Program-made: the position numbers and the translations under genes
Shown here: positions 34,612 through 44,737 of the stretch, piece after piece
How the letters are laid out: every line of letters begins with the position of its first letter
Numbering within the stretch: position 1 is the stretch's first letter
The notes under the pieces: model-generated
Database searches by the model: none
What the model saw: the letters and a program-made list of their open reading frames with translations, nothing else
What the model was told of the DNA's origin: nothing
Source: Megalopta genalis
Lineage: Eukaryota > Arthropoda > Insecta > Hymenoptera > Halictidae
Length of the DNA: 64,000 bases
Direction: 5' to 3'
Assembly: GCF_051020955.1 (NCBI RefSeq)
Contig: NC_135021.1
Location: forward strand, 11,885,962-11,949,961

Positions 34612-34863
34612 TTAACCCTTTGCACTCGATGGGCGACCCAACGGCGCCATTAAAAACTGCTGTATCGCGTTTCAAAAGAATTTTATCATCATCAAATCGG
34701 CTTATATATAAAATCTGCTAAAAGTGTAACTGTTGCATGAGTCGCAAAATGAAATTTCATATGTATAAAGAGTGCATTAAGTTATATAAAATGAAAATAC
34801 TATTTTAAATACTAATGAAAATACTAATTTCAAGTTAAAATGTCTGCGACTACAAAGGGTTAA
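34612..34863 (+). mobile_element. TTAA-flanked piggyBac-type MITE, family CCCTTTGCACTCG (copy 1)
   Basis: TTAA at 34612-34615 and 34860-34863. Left CCCTTTGCACTCGATG, right ACTACAAAGGG. Beyond the terminus GGCG...CGCC at 34632-34648 is centred 24.5 bases inside the TTAA. Copies at 37700 and 61632 share the terminus. 252 bases, non-coding. Confidence 0.85.
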
Positions 34864-34954
34864 ACAAGCTCACTTTGTATATATACATTTCTTAATACTA
34901 CTAACAAACTATTAAAATTATTAACAAACGAAAATAACTTGTGCTTAACACCTA

Positions 34955-35009
34955 TGTTCTGCAATTGATGCAGACAATTTTTATTTTGCATAAAGATCCG
35001 CAATCTAGT
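34955..35009 (+). mobile_element. TAGACTGCGGAT-family end
   Basis: CTGCAATTGATGCAGACAAT, TTTTATTTTGCATAAAG and ATCCGCAATCTAGT form a well-preserved end. No partner nearby. Confidence 0.65.
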
Positions 35010-35373
35010 CATCAATGTTTGCTAATATGCCATTTTTGTCGTATTCTTTTTTCTTCTCTTTCTGTTCGAAGTCGCACCAACATCACAGATCATGAGCGAC
35101 TATCGATAATTTTTCATTTCCTTTCTTCTAAACTTTCTTTTTGTATATAACGATGTCTTTCAAAAATAAGATTAGATTCTTTACGTAATCATTTGAATTG
35201 ATTACGTCGCTCATATTAGTTTTAATATTGCATTTATCTCTGCTATATTGGAGATCATTGCGTTCCAAGAATAATATGTCTTATATTGAGATTTTCATCC
35301 CGAGGTTAGGCACTTTGGTGCATAATTCTTGTTAGGTTCGAATGGGTGTCTTTAGTAAGCCCTTATTAACACT
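35010..35373. other. AT-rich unique sequence
   Basis: No gene or repeat recognised. Confidence 0.4.
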
Positions 35374-35502
35374 TTATCGACCGCTAGCCTATTTATCGGC
35401 TTTTCGATTGCCAATGTTTATCGATCGCTAGCCTATCAATCGGCTTTTCGATTGCCAATGCTTATCGACCGATAGCCTATTAATCGACTTTTAGCTATCG
35501 AC
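35374..35502. repeat. 43-base tandem repeat, three units
   Basis: TTATCGACCGCTAGCCTATT plus TATCGGCTTTTCGATTGCCAATG repeats three times, with the last unit diverged. Confidence 0.9.
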
Positions 35503-36660
35503 GGTTTTCGCTTCTTTACTGTTTTGTTAGTAGCTGACCTCCTGTATGCTGACCTCCCCATATCCTTATGAATTATAATTATAATAATTATATTATTATT
35601 TATTATTATTTTTAAAGGAATAAGCACAACACAATGAATAGCGAAAATTTAGCCGGTACTGGGAGCAAATGCGCGCGCGACTAAGCCAGTCCTTACTGAG
35701 TGGCAGCCTCAACCACGACCGGACGATAAAGTGTTAATATGCGAGAAATTTTAGTCCCATTCTACAAGCGCGACAATGCCACAAATCCATAAAGATCCAC
35801 AGTCGACAAATGAATTTCCGATCGTGAAACGTACGGAGAGCGGTATGCGAATATCGGATGGCAGAGCTCGCGCATTTATCGTGCAACGAATATTGTATAT
35901 GGTTTCTTGGTAATTGACACCGATTGCTGATCGACGTGGAAATGACGGTTTCCGCGAGGTGTTTCCCCGTTATCGCAAATGACATCGTTTCCCGTGCCGA
36001 ACGACAGTCGCGCGACGTCGTACGAATCGTTTCCGCGTTCGGAACCCGGACCACCAACGCGTGGATTATCTCGGAATGGCACCGGTCGTCTTGTACGACC
36101 ATGGTATTGGCCGGTGTAGTCGGCTTTGACAACGGTAAACGGCAACCCGGGCCTGATAACACGGGTCGACACGCTATCTAACGAAACCCTTATCAGACCA
36201 GGATGCTGTTCCGATGAGGAAGATCTAGTTAGCTACTTTGCGCCACGAACTACAAGCTTTCTGGATAACCGTAACGTTCGGCAATTAACGAGCAGCGTTC
36301 GTTGGACCATTGAAAAGTATATAGATCGTCCGGAAGCGTTGGATCCGCCGTGGTTCGTTCATTTTCAGAAAATAGTCTTCGTTGCAAACGATTTTCTACA
36401 TTTGATCTGGTGGATCTGAAGGGGTTAACCCTTTGAGCTCCATAGTATCTTCTTCCTTTTATTTCGGAATTTGTTGTAACATTAATCTGTTATTACATAA
36501 TTTTAGCCTTTGGGCTTAGAAATAGAGCTCGGTCTTTATCTTATTGTAAAAGTAAGTAACATTTGTTACTTTTTAACGATGGAAAGACGGGGTTTATTTA
36601 AACTTTTCGCTATTTTTATTACAGTGCATGCTTGAATAAAGAACTTGATTCAATCGTTTT
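35503..36660. other. Unique sequence with a GC-rich island
   Basis: CpG-rich island at 35640-36400. Frames on opposite strands overlap (35734-36162 minus, 35924-36181 plus) and none shows a known domain. At 36425 TTAACCCTTTGAGCTC may be a single degenerate TTAA-element end. Confidence 0.4.
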
Positions 36661-36664
36661 TTAA

Positions 36665-36705
36665 CCAGTTAGCTGTGTTTGATAGGACATCGACATAACG
36701 ATATA
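36665..36705 (+). mobile_element. Single piggyBac-type end, TTAA CCAGTTAGCTGTGTTT
   Basis: TTAA then CCAGTTAGCTGTGTTTGATA. The palindrome expected 24-25 bases in is degenerate here. Same family as 37056. Confidence 0.45.
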
Positions 36706-36752
36706 ATAAATAATAATATAGTTAATCAGACATTAACATTATGTTTGCGGAG

Positions 36753-36945
36753 TATAGTAGAGCCTCTTTTATGTGAACGATTATTTTTCTTATATGATAT
36801 ATATGTGATATTATTAACATATACATATGATATTATTATACGATAGCAAAACATTCTATTATTTAAAGGTGGTAGCGTACCAAAATAATAAAATGCTTAG
36901 ATAATAGAACGTTTGGATACCAGAATCTTGTAAAAATAAATTAGG
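36753..36945. mobile_element. Pogo-like MITE remnant, TATAGTAGAGCCTCTTTTAT
   Basis: The left word TATAGTAGAGCCTCTTTTAT matches TATAGTAAAGACTCTTTTAT at 59021. AAAACATTCTATTATTT and GATAATAGAACGTTTGGATA are the inner inverted words of that family. The right terminus is not sharp. Confidence 0.6.
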
Positions 36946-37055
36946 CGGTACTAAATCAGTACTTTGCGGTACTAAAATCAGGTACTTTATTTCTCTATCT
37001 ATTCATAAAAGCAACAACAATATACGAGTTAGAAATGTATTGACTAAATTCCTCT

Positions 37056-37092
37056 TTAAACCAGTTAGATGTGTTTGACGAATATACTCGTC
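37056..37092 (+). mobile_element. piggyBac-type end with palindrome GACGAATATACTCGTC
   Basis: TTAA at 37056-37059, then ACCAGTTAGATGTGTTT, then the palindrome at 37077-37092, centred 25 bases inside the TTAA. Another copy of the palindrome, GACGAGTATACTCGTC, is preceded by CTGTGTTT at 37493-37516. The right end of the element is not identified. Confidence 0.6.
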
Positions 37093-37699
37093 GTGCGTAA
37101 AAAGTGCTGACCATTGACTATTTAAATCATAATTTTAGTCAAAACGAAAACATACTCTCAAATTTCAAAATGTTTAGAATATCTTGAGGCCAATCCTACG
37201 CGAAGGATTTACGTTTAGGACGTTTACATTGTTATAAAAATAAGATTAGAAAAGAATCACGATACTGATATTCGACATACAAAGTGCCATTATGCGTCGT
37301 TCCTTGCTTTGCTGAAATACCACTTTGCAGCAGCAATTTGAATTTTTAACTTTTATAAGTATTTGATTGTTTCGTTTATTATGTATGCGGTACATGTTAA
37401 TGTTAAATTAATAAGTAAATATTAGTAATAAAATTATTAATTTTATAAAATAAAACCATCTTTTCGATCCAATATTTTAACAGCGACGCTTACTCTGTGT
37501 TTGACGAGTATACTCGTCATCGCTTGATTCTGGCGACACATGCAGGTGCGTGCTCTGAAAAAGAGGCACCACAGCTAACACTTAAGAAAGGATCTACACA
37601 ATTGCATCAATTCGAAAATAAGAAATGTGAGACCGATCGTTTGACCGATCGTTTTGGCGAAGATAGGTTTATTGTTAAAGAAATAAATTCTCTGTTGAA
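37093..37699. other. AT-rich sequence with a second GACGAGTATACTCGTC copy
   Basis: Mostly AT-rich. The palindrome copy at about 37501-37516 lies in a short frame of 68 codons starting at 37497; no protein is recognised. Confidence 0.45.
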
Positions 37700-37948
37700 T
37701 TAACCCTTTGCACTCGAAGCCATTTTAACCGTGAATCTAAAACAATTTTTCTGACTTATGGTATTTCCATTCGATACGACAAAGTGCATTTTATGCATAT
37801 GAAGTTGAGTCTTGCGATGACTTGTGATGACAGTTACACCTTCAACAATTTTTTAAATTTAAACTTTGTTGATATAAAAATGATTTTGGAACGCGAACTA
37901 ACAATCTTAGTGGTGCCTCGGAGTCACCACTCGAGTGCAAAGGGTTGA
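37700..37948 (-). mobile_element. TTAA-flanked piggyBac-type MITE, family CCCTTTGCACTCG (copy 2)
   Basis: Left TTAA at 37700-37703 with CCCTTTGCACTCGAAG. The right terminus CGAGTGCAAAGGG is followed by TTGA (37945-37948), a mutated TTAA. At the right end GGTGCCTCGGAGTCACC (37912-37928) is a near-palindrome centred 24.5 bases inside. The copy at 61632 carries the same end in the other orientation. Confidence 0.85.
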
Positions 37949-37960
37949 ACCGCGACGGTA

Positions 37961-38517
37961 TTAACCCTTTCGCTACGGCGGTTCAGTCCGCCGTAGCGCC
38001 CCTCCTGAACGGAACCACCCGCCGAAATTGTGCACATTGCGCGTGGATAGTGTATTTGGGAAGAAAAGGGATTTTTCTTTAAAACAATATAGTTATAATT
38101 TCTGCATAAGGTATAAAGTTATTTAATAGGTAAAAAAAGTTTCATTAACAATGGAAAAAGTGAAGAAATAATATATAATATACAGTAATAAAATAAAACA
38201 TAATATTCATAATACAAAACATAATACATAATAATTAGTCCTAAAGTTAGTACTTTCGATTTTCTATCCCTTTATGACATGTAACACAATAATAATGGGA
38301 AATGCAGGTAGAACAAATATAACTTGAATGGTGTGTCGTTTATTTCGGACTGTCGTTTGTTTGTTTCGTCAAAAGATTCACGCAATAGTAACAAGAGGCG
38401 GTGCAGTCCAAAAATTAGGTCGCGATTTTACCAGCATGTCGGATATATCCGGCGTTCGGCTCCGCGAGTGTTCATATGGATGACGGATATATCCGTCGTT
38501 CGGAGCGAAAGAGTTAA
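37961..38517 (-). mobile_element. TTAA-flanked piggyBac-type MITE, TIR CCCTTTCGCTACGG
   Basis: TTAA at 37961-37964 and 38514-38517, with CCCTTTCGCTACGG left and the inverted CTCTTTCGCTCCG right. The right end has GACGGATATATCCGTC (38482-38497), centred 24 bases in, and GGATATATCC (38441-38450), centred 44 bases further. The left end has a strong stem CGCTACGGCGG/CCGCCGTAGCG at 37971-37998, centred only 20 bases in. 557 bases with an AT-rich interior and no transposase. It lies 12 bases from the neighbouring element. Confidence 0.85.
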
Positions 38518-39264
38518 GCAGACCAATCGACAGCGTCGACGAAGGTCCCGATCGCGGGACATTTCTATCTCGCAGGGACGAAAGGGACGAAGTCCACCCC
38601 CGCAGACCGAGATTTATATTCCATTAGACCACGGTGGATCGGCGGTGGCCCGATATCGTCCGGCAAGACTTTATTTATCCACTCGACACGGCCCGTGCCC
38701 GACCATAGCTCATTACCGGTTAATTACCGGAGTAAGTCTCCCGCGGCTGACAGCGGCGAGATGCTGCGTGACTCGCGGCACTATGTTTTGCCAGCCGGCG
38801 TTAAGCATAACTGTACCCGCGGAGATCCGTGAGCAGCCCGATGTATCGCACGTGTCGAGCACTCGCTCCGAAAAAATGTGCCGTTTACGGCGATCTACGT
38901 TTCCCGGCCGCAGCTTTACGAGGAAAGCTGAACGCTTCTGATTCTTGGCGCACGCCCACGCTTCCGTTCGGAAAAGCCGCGTCGTGTCGATATCTTCGAT
39001 CGTCGGGCGGCGAAGAATTCTCGTAACCGTACAATCGATGATTATTTACGACGATTCTTTGCTTCGTTAATTTTTTTTGGATATCGAGTTATTAAATAAA
39101 ACACTGCTGTATACCTTTCCCGTTTTCTGAACCAGGTCACGCAACCACGTATCTGCAGTTTTGCAGGAGGTGCGTTATTTTAAGAATTCGAGGAAGAAAT
39201 GTAGAAGATAATTTTTGTATATTTATTAGAGAAATTTAAGAATTTTTCATAATATTTGCTGCGG
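38518..39264. other. GC-rich island
   Basis: CpG-rich unique island to about 39030. A plus frame runs over 38324-38941, but it begins inside the TTAA element and has no known domain, so it is not called as a gene. Confidence 0.4.
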
Positions 39265-40041
39265 ACAAAAGTTATACCACAGACTTCTGGATAAAAATTG
39301 ACCAATTTTGATCGATGGTAACTCCGCGGAAAATGATCGTAGGATGATGATTCTTATCTGAAATTAAAGCTTGAAATCTCTGCTTTGAGATACTGTTTCC
39401 CAATTTTAAGTTTATGTATCTTTACCACTGTAATCATTCAAATGTAAAGCCATCTTTGCCATATTGAAAATTGCAAAGTTTGACGAAATGCTCGGACTTC
39501 GTAAAATTTTTTCCCGGGAGGCCGTTTATAGCGTAATAAAGACTGATTCTTCCCCTTTAATGTAAGAGAAAAGTAACGTGGCTGCGATTTTTTTTTCGCA
39601 AAGTTGCAGCACTTTAAAATAATCCTGGCAGTTTTGTCATGTACCGCAAAATTATTAACACTTTAAAGTGCAGTAACTTTGCGAAAAGAAATCGCAGCCG
39701 AGTTTCTTTTCTTTCAAATTAAAGGGAAAGGATCGAAGTTTATTCTGCTGGAAACGGCATCTCCGAAAAAATGTTTTCAAAGTCTGAGCATTTCGTCGAA
39801 CATCACAATTTTTAACATGGCTCGCATGGCTTCGAATTTAAATGGTTACAGTGTCGAGTATGCGACAAACTTAATGTCGAGAAAGACTGTCTTAAAGTAG
39901 AGATTTCAAGCTTTAATTTGAGGAAAAAATCATCATCCTATGATATTTTTTCGCGGAGTTATCGATCGGGGAGTTATCGGAGTTGTCGATCAAATTTGAT
40001 AAATTTTTATCCAAAATTATTCTATGCTATAATTTTGTTGA
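39265..40041. mobile_element. Foldback element with arms of about 370 bases
   Basis: The left arm (about 39265-39628) and right arm (about 39657-40041) are inverted copies with a loop of about 30 bases. Paired words include ATCATCATCCTA-type sequences, AATTAAAGCTTGAAATCTCT, GACGAAATGCTC and CTTTAAAGTGCAGTAACTTT. Identity is moderate, perhaps 75-80 percent. Single-arm relatives lie at 48033-48448 and 54403-54720, so this is a dispersed family. No transposase frame. A foldback transposon or hairpin RNA locus is possible. Confidence 0.75.
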
Positions 40042-40372
40042 GTAGTGTGTTATTGTTATATTCAGTATAATCTGTTCTTTCATATCAAACTGACGCAGCG
40101 TTAAAAAATAAATAAGTAATTTCGCAAATTTCATCTCTAAGAACGAAAAACCAAGATGAAGTGAGACAAGATTTATCGTCGATTATTCGTTATTCGTGTC
40201 CTTCAGGGTTAATAAAACGATCATAGAAGAAATTATTTCTTCGGTATCGGTAAAAATTGCGTCAAATTAACACGAGAGACGTATGAGTTCATAGAAATCA
40301 TGATTCTATAGAAGATTTCGTGACGTTCGTACCGAGCGAAAATTAGGAAGCCGATTATCCGCGTATAATAAA
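40042..40372. other. AT-rich unique sequence
   Basis: No gene or repeat recognised. Confidence 0.4.
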
Positions 40373-40602
40373 TAAGCTACACATTTTATGCGTTTATTGT
40401 AAAATTGAGCAGCTGAACTGTAAAATCGTGAAGGCATAAAAAGAGTTTAATAATACTGTTATACTATTCGCAGCGTGTCAAACTTATCCAAAGAACATAT
40501 GTATATTTACTTATTCGAAGAACAATATATTCTTTACTTAATTTCTGTGCCTTAAACATTCGTCTTGAACCATTTTTATTTCGCATAAAGATCCACCGTC
40601 TA
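40373..40602 (+). mobile_element. TAGACTGCGGAT-family MITE (near full length)
   Basis: Left TAAGCTACACATTTTATGCG followed by TTTATTGTAAAA. Right TCTTGAACCATTTTTATTTC, GCATAAAGATCC and ACCGTCTA. About 230 bases, which sets the family's usual size. Confidence 0.65.
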
Positions 40603-41026
40603 ATGATAAAACAAAATGACTACACAAAATTATCGAAGATACCTCTCGTATCAGTCTTCCTGTTGTTCCCAGTGCAACAGCGATCTTTACTTTATCCCTA
40701 AAAATTGATCAATTACAATATGTTACCAATTTGAACAGGATTAATTTAACACGTTGACTAGTCCCTCTATCATCTAAAAAGAATTCAAGTCATTTATTCC
40801 AGTCTTGGAAAAGTTATTCTGTTTTAAAAGGTGTCCGAATGTTAAAGCGAGTAATTGTATATTTTATAGCAAAAACGAGTAGATAAAATTCACAAACCTA
40901 CAGACTTCAAAAAACTTTAAATATACCGTCACGTTATTATTGACTTATCGACATGATTAACCTTCGGACGGCGCCCTTTTCTATTATTTATGGCAACCAC
41001 GACTAGATCCATTCAAGTCATCACTA

Positions 41027-41707
41027 TTAACACGTTGACTGCCACGCGTATTTACAACAAAATCTCCTACAGGCCACCCGTGCCGCTATAGGAAGCGTGC
41101 GCTGTTAATTCGTATCTGTTTCTGTTCCTGCATGAACAGTTGGAATCTTTGCCGAGTACCGAATGGTATAACTTAAAATCTCTGCCCTTATTTTTTTCAA
41201 TAATGAAAAGAGATCGAATTGCCCGGAAGGAGAAGCATAAATAAAATTACATCGTCAGATTCTGATTTGGATACTGATAAATATAATCTTAGTGATAATG
41301 AATGTTATGAAGATACTATTGACGAGATTTTACGAGAATTGGTCATGGAAGAAGAAAGAAATGTTGATGATACCGAGGAAGCTACGGTTCAAATAAAAGA
41401 TACGAAATGGACCGATCAGAGGCACGAGCATGTCTGAAAAAACAAACAACTTTTTGTCCAAGCTGTCCTGATCAACCTCAACTTTGCAGAAAATGTTTTA
41501 ATGTTATACACTGCGAATAATATTTTTAATAAACCATTTTTATACGAATTCAATAGTTTCATTACCTCCTGTAGAATATTTGTCGAAATATTTTCGGAAA
41601 TCCTTTGTAAGTAATCAAATCAGCGTCACCCGAATTACGGGTGACGTGGCCTGACGAGAACTTTTGCTGTCACCCGAATACAGGTGACGCGGCAGTCAAC
41701 GTGTTAA
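41027..41707 (+). mobile_element. Internally deleted piggyBac-type element, TIR CACGTTGACTGCC (copy 1)
   Basis: TTAA at 41027-41030 and 41704-41707, terminal repeats CACGTTGACTGCC and GGCAGTCAACGTG, 681 bases with both TTAAs. The right end has GTCACCCGAATACAGGTGAC (41669-41688), centred 25 bases in, and GTCACCCGAATTACGGGTGAC-like sequence at 41625-41645, about 43 bases further. It holds pieces of the transposase N-terminus and C-terminus. The palindromic end is at the 3' side of the coding remnant, opposite to canonical piggyBac as I recall it. Confidence 0.92.
41202..41520 (+). pseudogene. piggyBac transposase remnant, N- and C-terminal pieces fused
   Basis: An ATG at 41202 opens MKRDRIARKEKHK and stops. 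In another frame 41219-41437 encodes an acidic stretch (TSSDSDLDTDKY, then ECYEDTIDEILRELVMEEE) typical of the disordered N-terminus of piggyBac transposases. In a third frame 41422-41520 encodes ACLKKQTTFCPSCPDQPQLC then RKCFNVIHCE and stops, matching the C-terminal cysteine-rich zinc domain. The catalytic core with its aspartates is missing. The frame changes and deletion make it non-functional as a transposase. Confidence 0.82.
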
Positions 41708-42904
41708 GCGTTGAACGTTGCAGTAAAAACGATGCTAAACCACCAGCAATCGCTATAATACGGTACAAAGACCGACTAACGAATAACCGGGCAGAATGAA
41801 TGCCATAAGCGGCAGCTTCTCCGAAGAAGGGACGCGGCGAATGACTCGCGACCTCGCCGGCTGATCGCGAGAGTCAGTCACCTTTAAAGATCCATCGAGG
41901 AGCGTAAATTCCACGTGTCGAGAGGTTGACAATTCCTCGGTAAAGACGGCATTCAGGAGAAACCATCCGGTGTATCAATGAGCGGTTGGCTTTTCCAAGC
42001 GACAAGCCGCGCGGCGTCGACGATTTTACGGCCGGTGGTCCACGAAAGGGCAGAGACCGGCTCGGTTATTACACGGCCGAAGATTACCGGGCAGCCGCCG
42101 CCTGGGTGTCTATTACGATACATGCGGCGAAGTGTCGCGGTATAATAGCGTACAGTGTTGTTGTCGAGGCCGTGAGAGAGTGGATCGCCGTGGATCGAGC
42201 AGCAGGCGAGAACACCTCGTTCGTTCCTGACTACAAACTATCAATCCGCGAGGAGCAACGCGGGACCCATCCGGCCGCGATCCCAGTCATTACCGGACGA
42301 TGACGACATTACAGTATCGAATGGACCGAGACTAAACTGGCGAACGAGAATGGCAACTTCTTTTACGCGGCTGCCCGCTCCGAGCCAGCCTCTTCCTTCG
42401 CGGAAGTATGGCTGCTGCGATCGCCACTGAGCTGCGGTAATTTTCGAACGCGCGCTCTCGGAGATATGAGATCAGATTAGAGCGGCCGGGTGTTCATGAA
42501 TTTCTCGATACAACTCGGATCGTAAGAATTTGAAGGACGTATAATAGCTTTCAATCCACTGGGATTATTCGAGAACGATGATATTCCTAAGCGATTCCGA
42601 CTTTCTGCAGCGAACGCGGACAATTTTTATCTCGCGCAAAGACTGATAAATTGACCGCGGATCTTTATGCGGAAGAATTTGTATCGATGTTTACCGTAAG
42701 AAACAGAAGTTCGATGAAAAGGTGTTTCTTAATTTAACGTTCGGATGGCGGGCGTCGGGTCCGTTTGGACCCAGAGTTACGAACATTCCGTGTAAAGTCT
42801 AATTTTGTGGTAGTCATATGGAATTATTAACTATTAGCATTGAAACTACTGAATGGATTAACTTTGGTCTCAGGAAAAAGGTTTAAATAATATACAAATG
42901 AAAA
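41708..42904. other. Spacer between the inverted arms
   Basis: About 1.2 kb, CpG-rich at 41780-42500 and AT-rich after. The frame 41986-42303 has no recognisable domain. Near 42625-42675 CGGACAATTTTTATCTCGCG and GACCGCGGATCTTTATGCGG are TAGACTGCGGAT-family words. TTAACGTTCGGATGGCGGGC at 42736 resembles TTAACCTTCGGACGGCGCCC at 40972. Confidence 0.5.
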
Positions 42905-43585
42905 TTAACACGTTGACTGCCGCGTCACCCGTATTCGGGTGACAGCAAAAGTTCTCGTCAGGCCACGTCACCCGTATTCGGGTGACGCTGATTTGATTAC
43001 TTACAAAGGATTTCCGAAAATATTTCGACAAATATTCTACAGGAGGTAATGAAACTATTGAATTCTTATAAAAATGGTTTATTAAAAATATTATTCGCAG
43101 TGTATAACATTAAAACATTCTCTGCAAAGTTGAGGTTGATCAGGACAGCTTGGACAAAAAGTTGTTTGTTTCTTCAGACATGCTCGTGCCTCTGATCGGT
43201 CCATTTCGTATCTTTTATTTGAACCGTAGCTTCCTCGGTATCATCAACATTTCTTTCTTCTTCCATGACCAATTCTCGTAAAATCTCGTCAATAGTATCT
43301 TCATAACATTCATTATCACTAAGATTATATTTATCAGTATCCAAATCAGAATCTGACGATGTAATTTTATTTATGCTTCACCTTCCGGGCAATCCGATCT
43401 CTTTTCATTATTGAAAAAAAATAAGGGCAGAGATTTTAAGTTATACCATTCGGTACTCGGCAAAGATTCTAATTGTTCATGCAGGAACAGAAACAGATAT
43501 GAATTAACAGCGCACGCTTCCTATAGCGGCACGAGTGGCCTGTAGGAGATTTTGTTGTAAATACGCGTGGCAGTCAACGTGTTAA
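42905..43585 (-). mobile_element. Internally deleted piggyBac-type element, TIR CACGTTGACTGCC (copy 2)
   Basis: Inverted copy of 41027-41707 with the same length (681 bases) and TTAA at 42905-42908 and 43582-43585. Its two palindromes are better preserved: GTCACCCGTATTCGGGTGAC at 42924-42943 (centre 25 bases in) and again at 42967-42986, centres 43 bases apart. Confidence 0.92.
43091..43394 (-). pseudogene. piggyBac transposase remnant (copy 2)
   Basis: Same fused N- and C-terminal pieces as 41202-41520, on the minus strand. Differences include AAA to GAA in the zinc domain and a TGA in the short lead-in near 43380. The catalytic core is absent here too. Confidence 0.8.
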
Positions 43586-43853
43586 TAGTGATGACTTGAA
43601 TGGATCTAGTCGTGGTTGCCATAAATAATAGAAAAGAGCGCCGTCCGAAGGTTAATCATGTCGATAAGTCAATAATAACGTGACGGTATATTTAAAGTTT
43701 TTTAAAGTCTGTAGGTTTGAATTTTATCCACTCGTTTTTGCTATAAAATATACAATTACTCGCTTTAACATTCGGACACCTTTTAAAACAAAATAACTTT
43801 TCCAAGACTGGAATAAATGACTTGAATTCTTTTTAGATGATAGAGGGACTAGT

Positions 43854-44249
43854 CGTGTAGGCAATGACTAAAACGCTTTCTTTTTTCCATTTTTCTATTA
43901 TTTAGGAGATGACAACAAAAAAAAGACTCTCGTACTTTAACGCTAAACCAACCGAGTCGAATATCAAAAGTCATTAAATGAATTATAACTGCGATTGCTG
44001 TTACTTGTACGTCACAAACTATCAATATTGAACATATAAAAAATTATGAGACTCATTTTTAGAAGATTACACATTATAAAATGTCAGATTCGATTACTTT
44101 TATAAAATGTGGCAGTATTTGGGATGTCCGCGGTAATACCCACATATACCACAGTTACTCTTAGAGCTCGGTAGATTTAGCGTTAAATTAGGGTGTCGCG
44201 CACCCCAAGCGACCTTCATGTGACTTTAACTGACGCTCCCGGTCCAGGC
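43854..44249. other. AT-rich unique sequence
   Basis: No gene seen. A GGGTGTCGCGCACCCC inverted word lies near 44192. Confidence 0.4.
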
Positions 44250-44491
44250 TTAATCTATTACCCGCCGAAATTCAAAAATACAAAAAAGAAAATTAAATTG
44301 AGGTTATTAATTTCAACCCGAAGTTTATAATGATTTAAAACAAAATAGCGGGAATTCTTAATACTTTCATGGAGCACGTGATATGCTCTCACTATTTTAA
44401 TGCCTGTATTTTATTTAAAAGTTGCAGTTTGTAAAAGAAAAAAATTTGTAAAAGTGTCCCAAAAATGGGACATTGGCGGATAATGAGTTAA
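44250..44491 (-). mobile_element. TTAA-flanked piggyBac-type MITE, right end CTCATTATCCGCC
   Basis: TTAA at 44250-44253 and 44488-44491. Inward from the right: CTCATTATCCGCCAAT, then GTCCCAAAAATGGGAC (44456-44471, read in plus), centred 24 bases inside. Left: TCTATTACCCGCC, a partial match to the right terminus. 242 bases, no coding content. Confidence 0.75.
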
Positions 44492-44565
44492 AGACGAAGC
44501 AGTGGAAATCGTCGCAGTTATGAAAGACATTATAGCACGATGTGTTGAGAAACCCATAAAATAAG

Positions 44566-44592
44566 AGAGAGAGAGAGAGAGAGAGAGGGGGG
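44566..44592. repeat. (GA)n microsatellite
   Basis: About 12 GA units followed by a G run. Confidence 0.9.
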
Positions 44593-44660
44593 CAGGGAAC
44601 GGTCCGGTTAGAAGTGAACAGGAACAGGTGGCGATTTGCATTTCGCCGATGATAAAACTT

Positions 44661-44737
44661 GAAAGAGAGAAAAATAGAGAAATAGGGAAAAGAGGGGAAA
44701 ATATAGAGCGAGAGAGGAAGAGAGAAATAGAGAGAGG
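44661..44737. repeat. (GA)n purine tract
   Basis: Imperfect GA/GAAA repeat. Confidence 0.85.

Larger units (their letters stand above)
40757..41707 (+). repeat. Left arm of a 950-base inverted duplication
   Basis: From ACTAGTCCCTCTATCATC at 40757 to the TTAA at 41707 the sequence is repeated in inverted orientation at 42905-43853, at roughly 98 percent identity by eye. The arm consists of 270 bases of flank plus one internally deleted piggyBac-type element. Just outside, at 40746, TTAACACGTTGACT is identical to the start of that element, which hints that another copy once lay there. Confidence 0.92.
42905..43853 (-). repeat. Right arm of the inverted duplication
   Basis: Mirror of 40757-41707. 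The arm ends at ACTAGT (43848-43853). The flanking 268 bases match the left arm with only a few substitutions and a small indel. Confidence 0.92.

Noticed and set aside
41986..42303. 105-codon frame between the inverted arms
   Set aside because: No recognisable family, no splice borders, and composition like the other CpG-rich islands.
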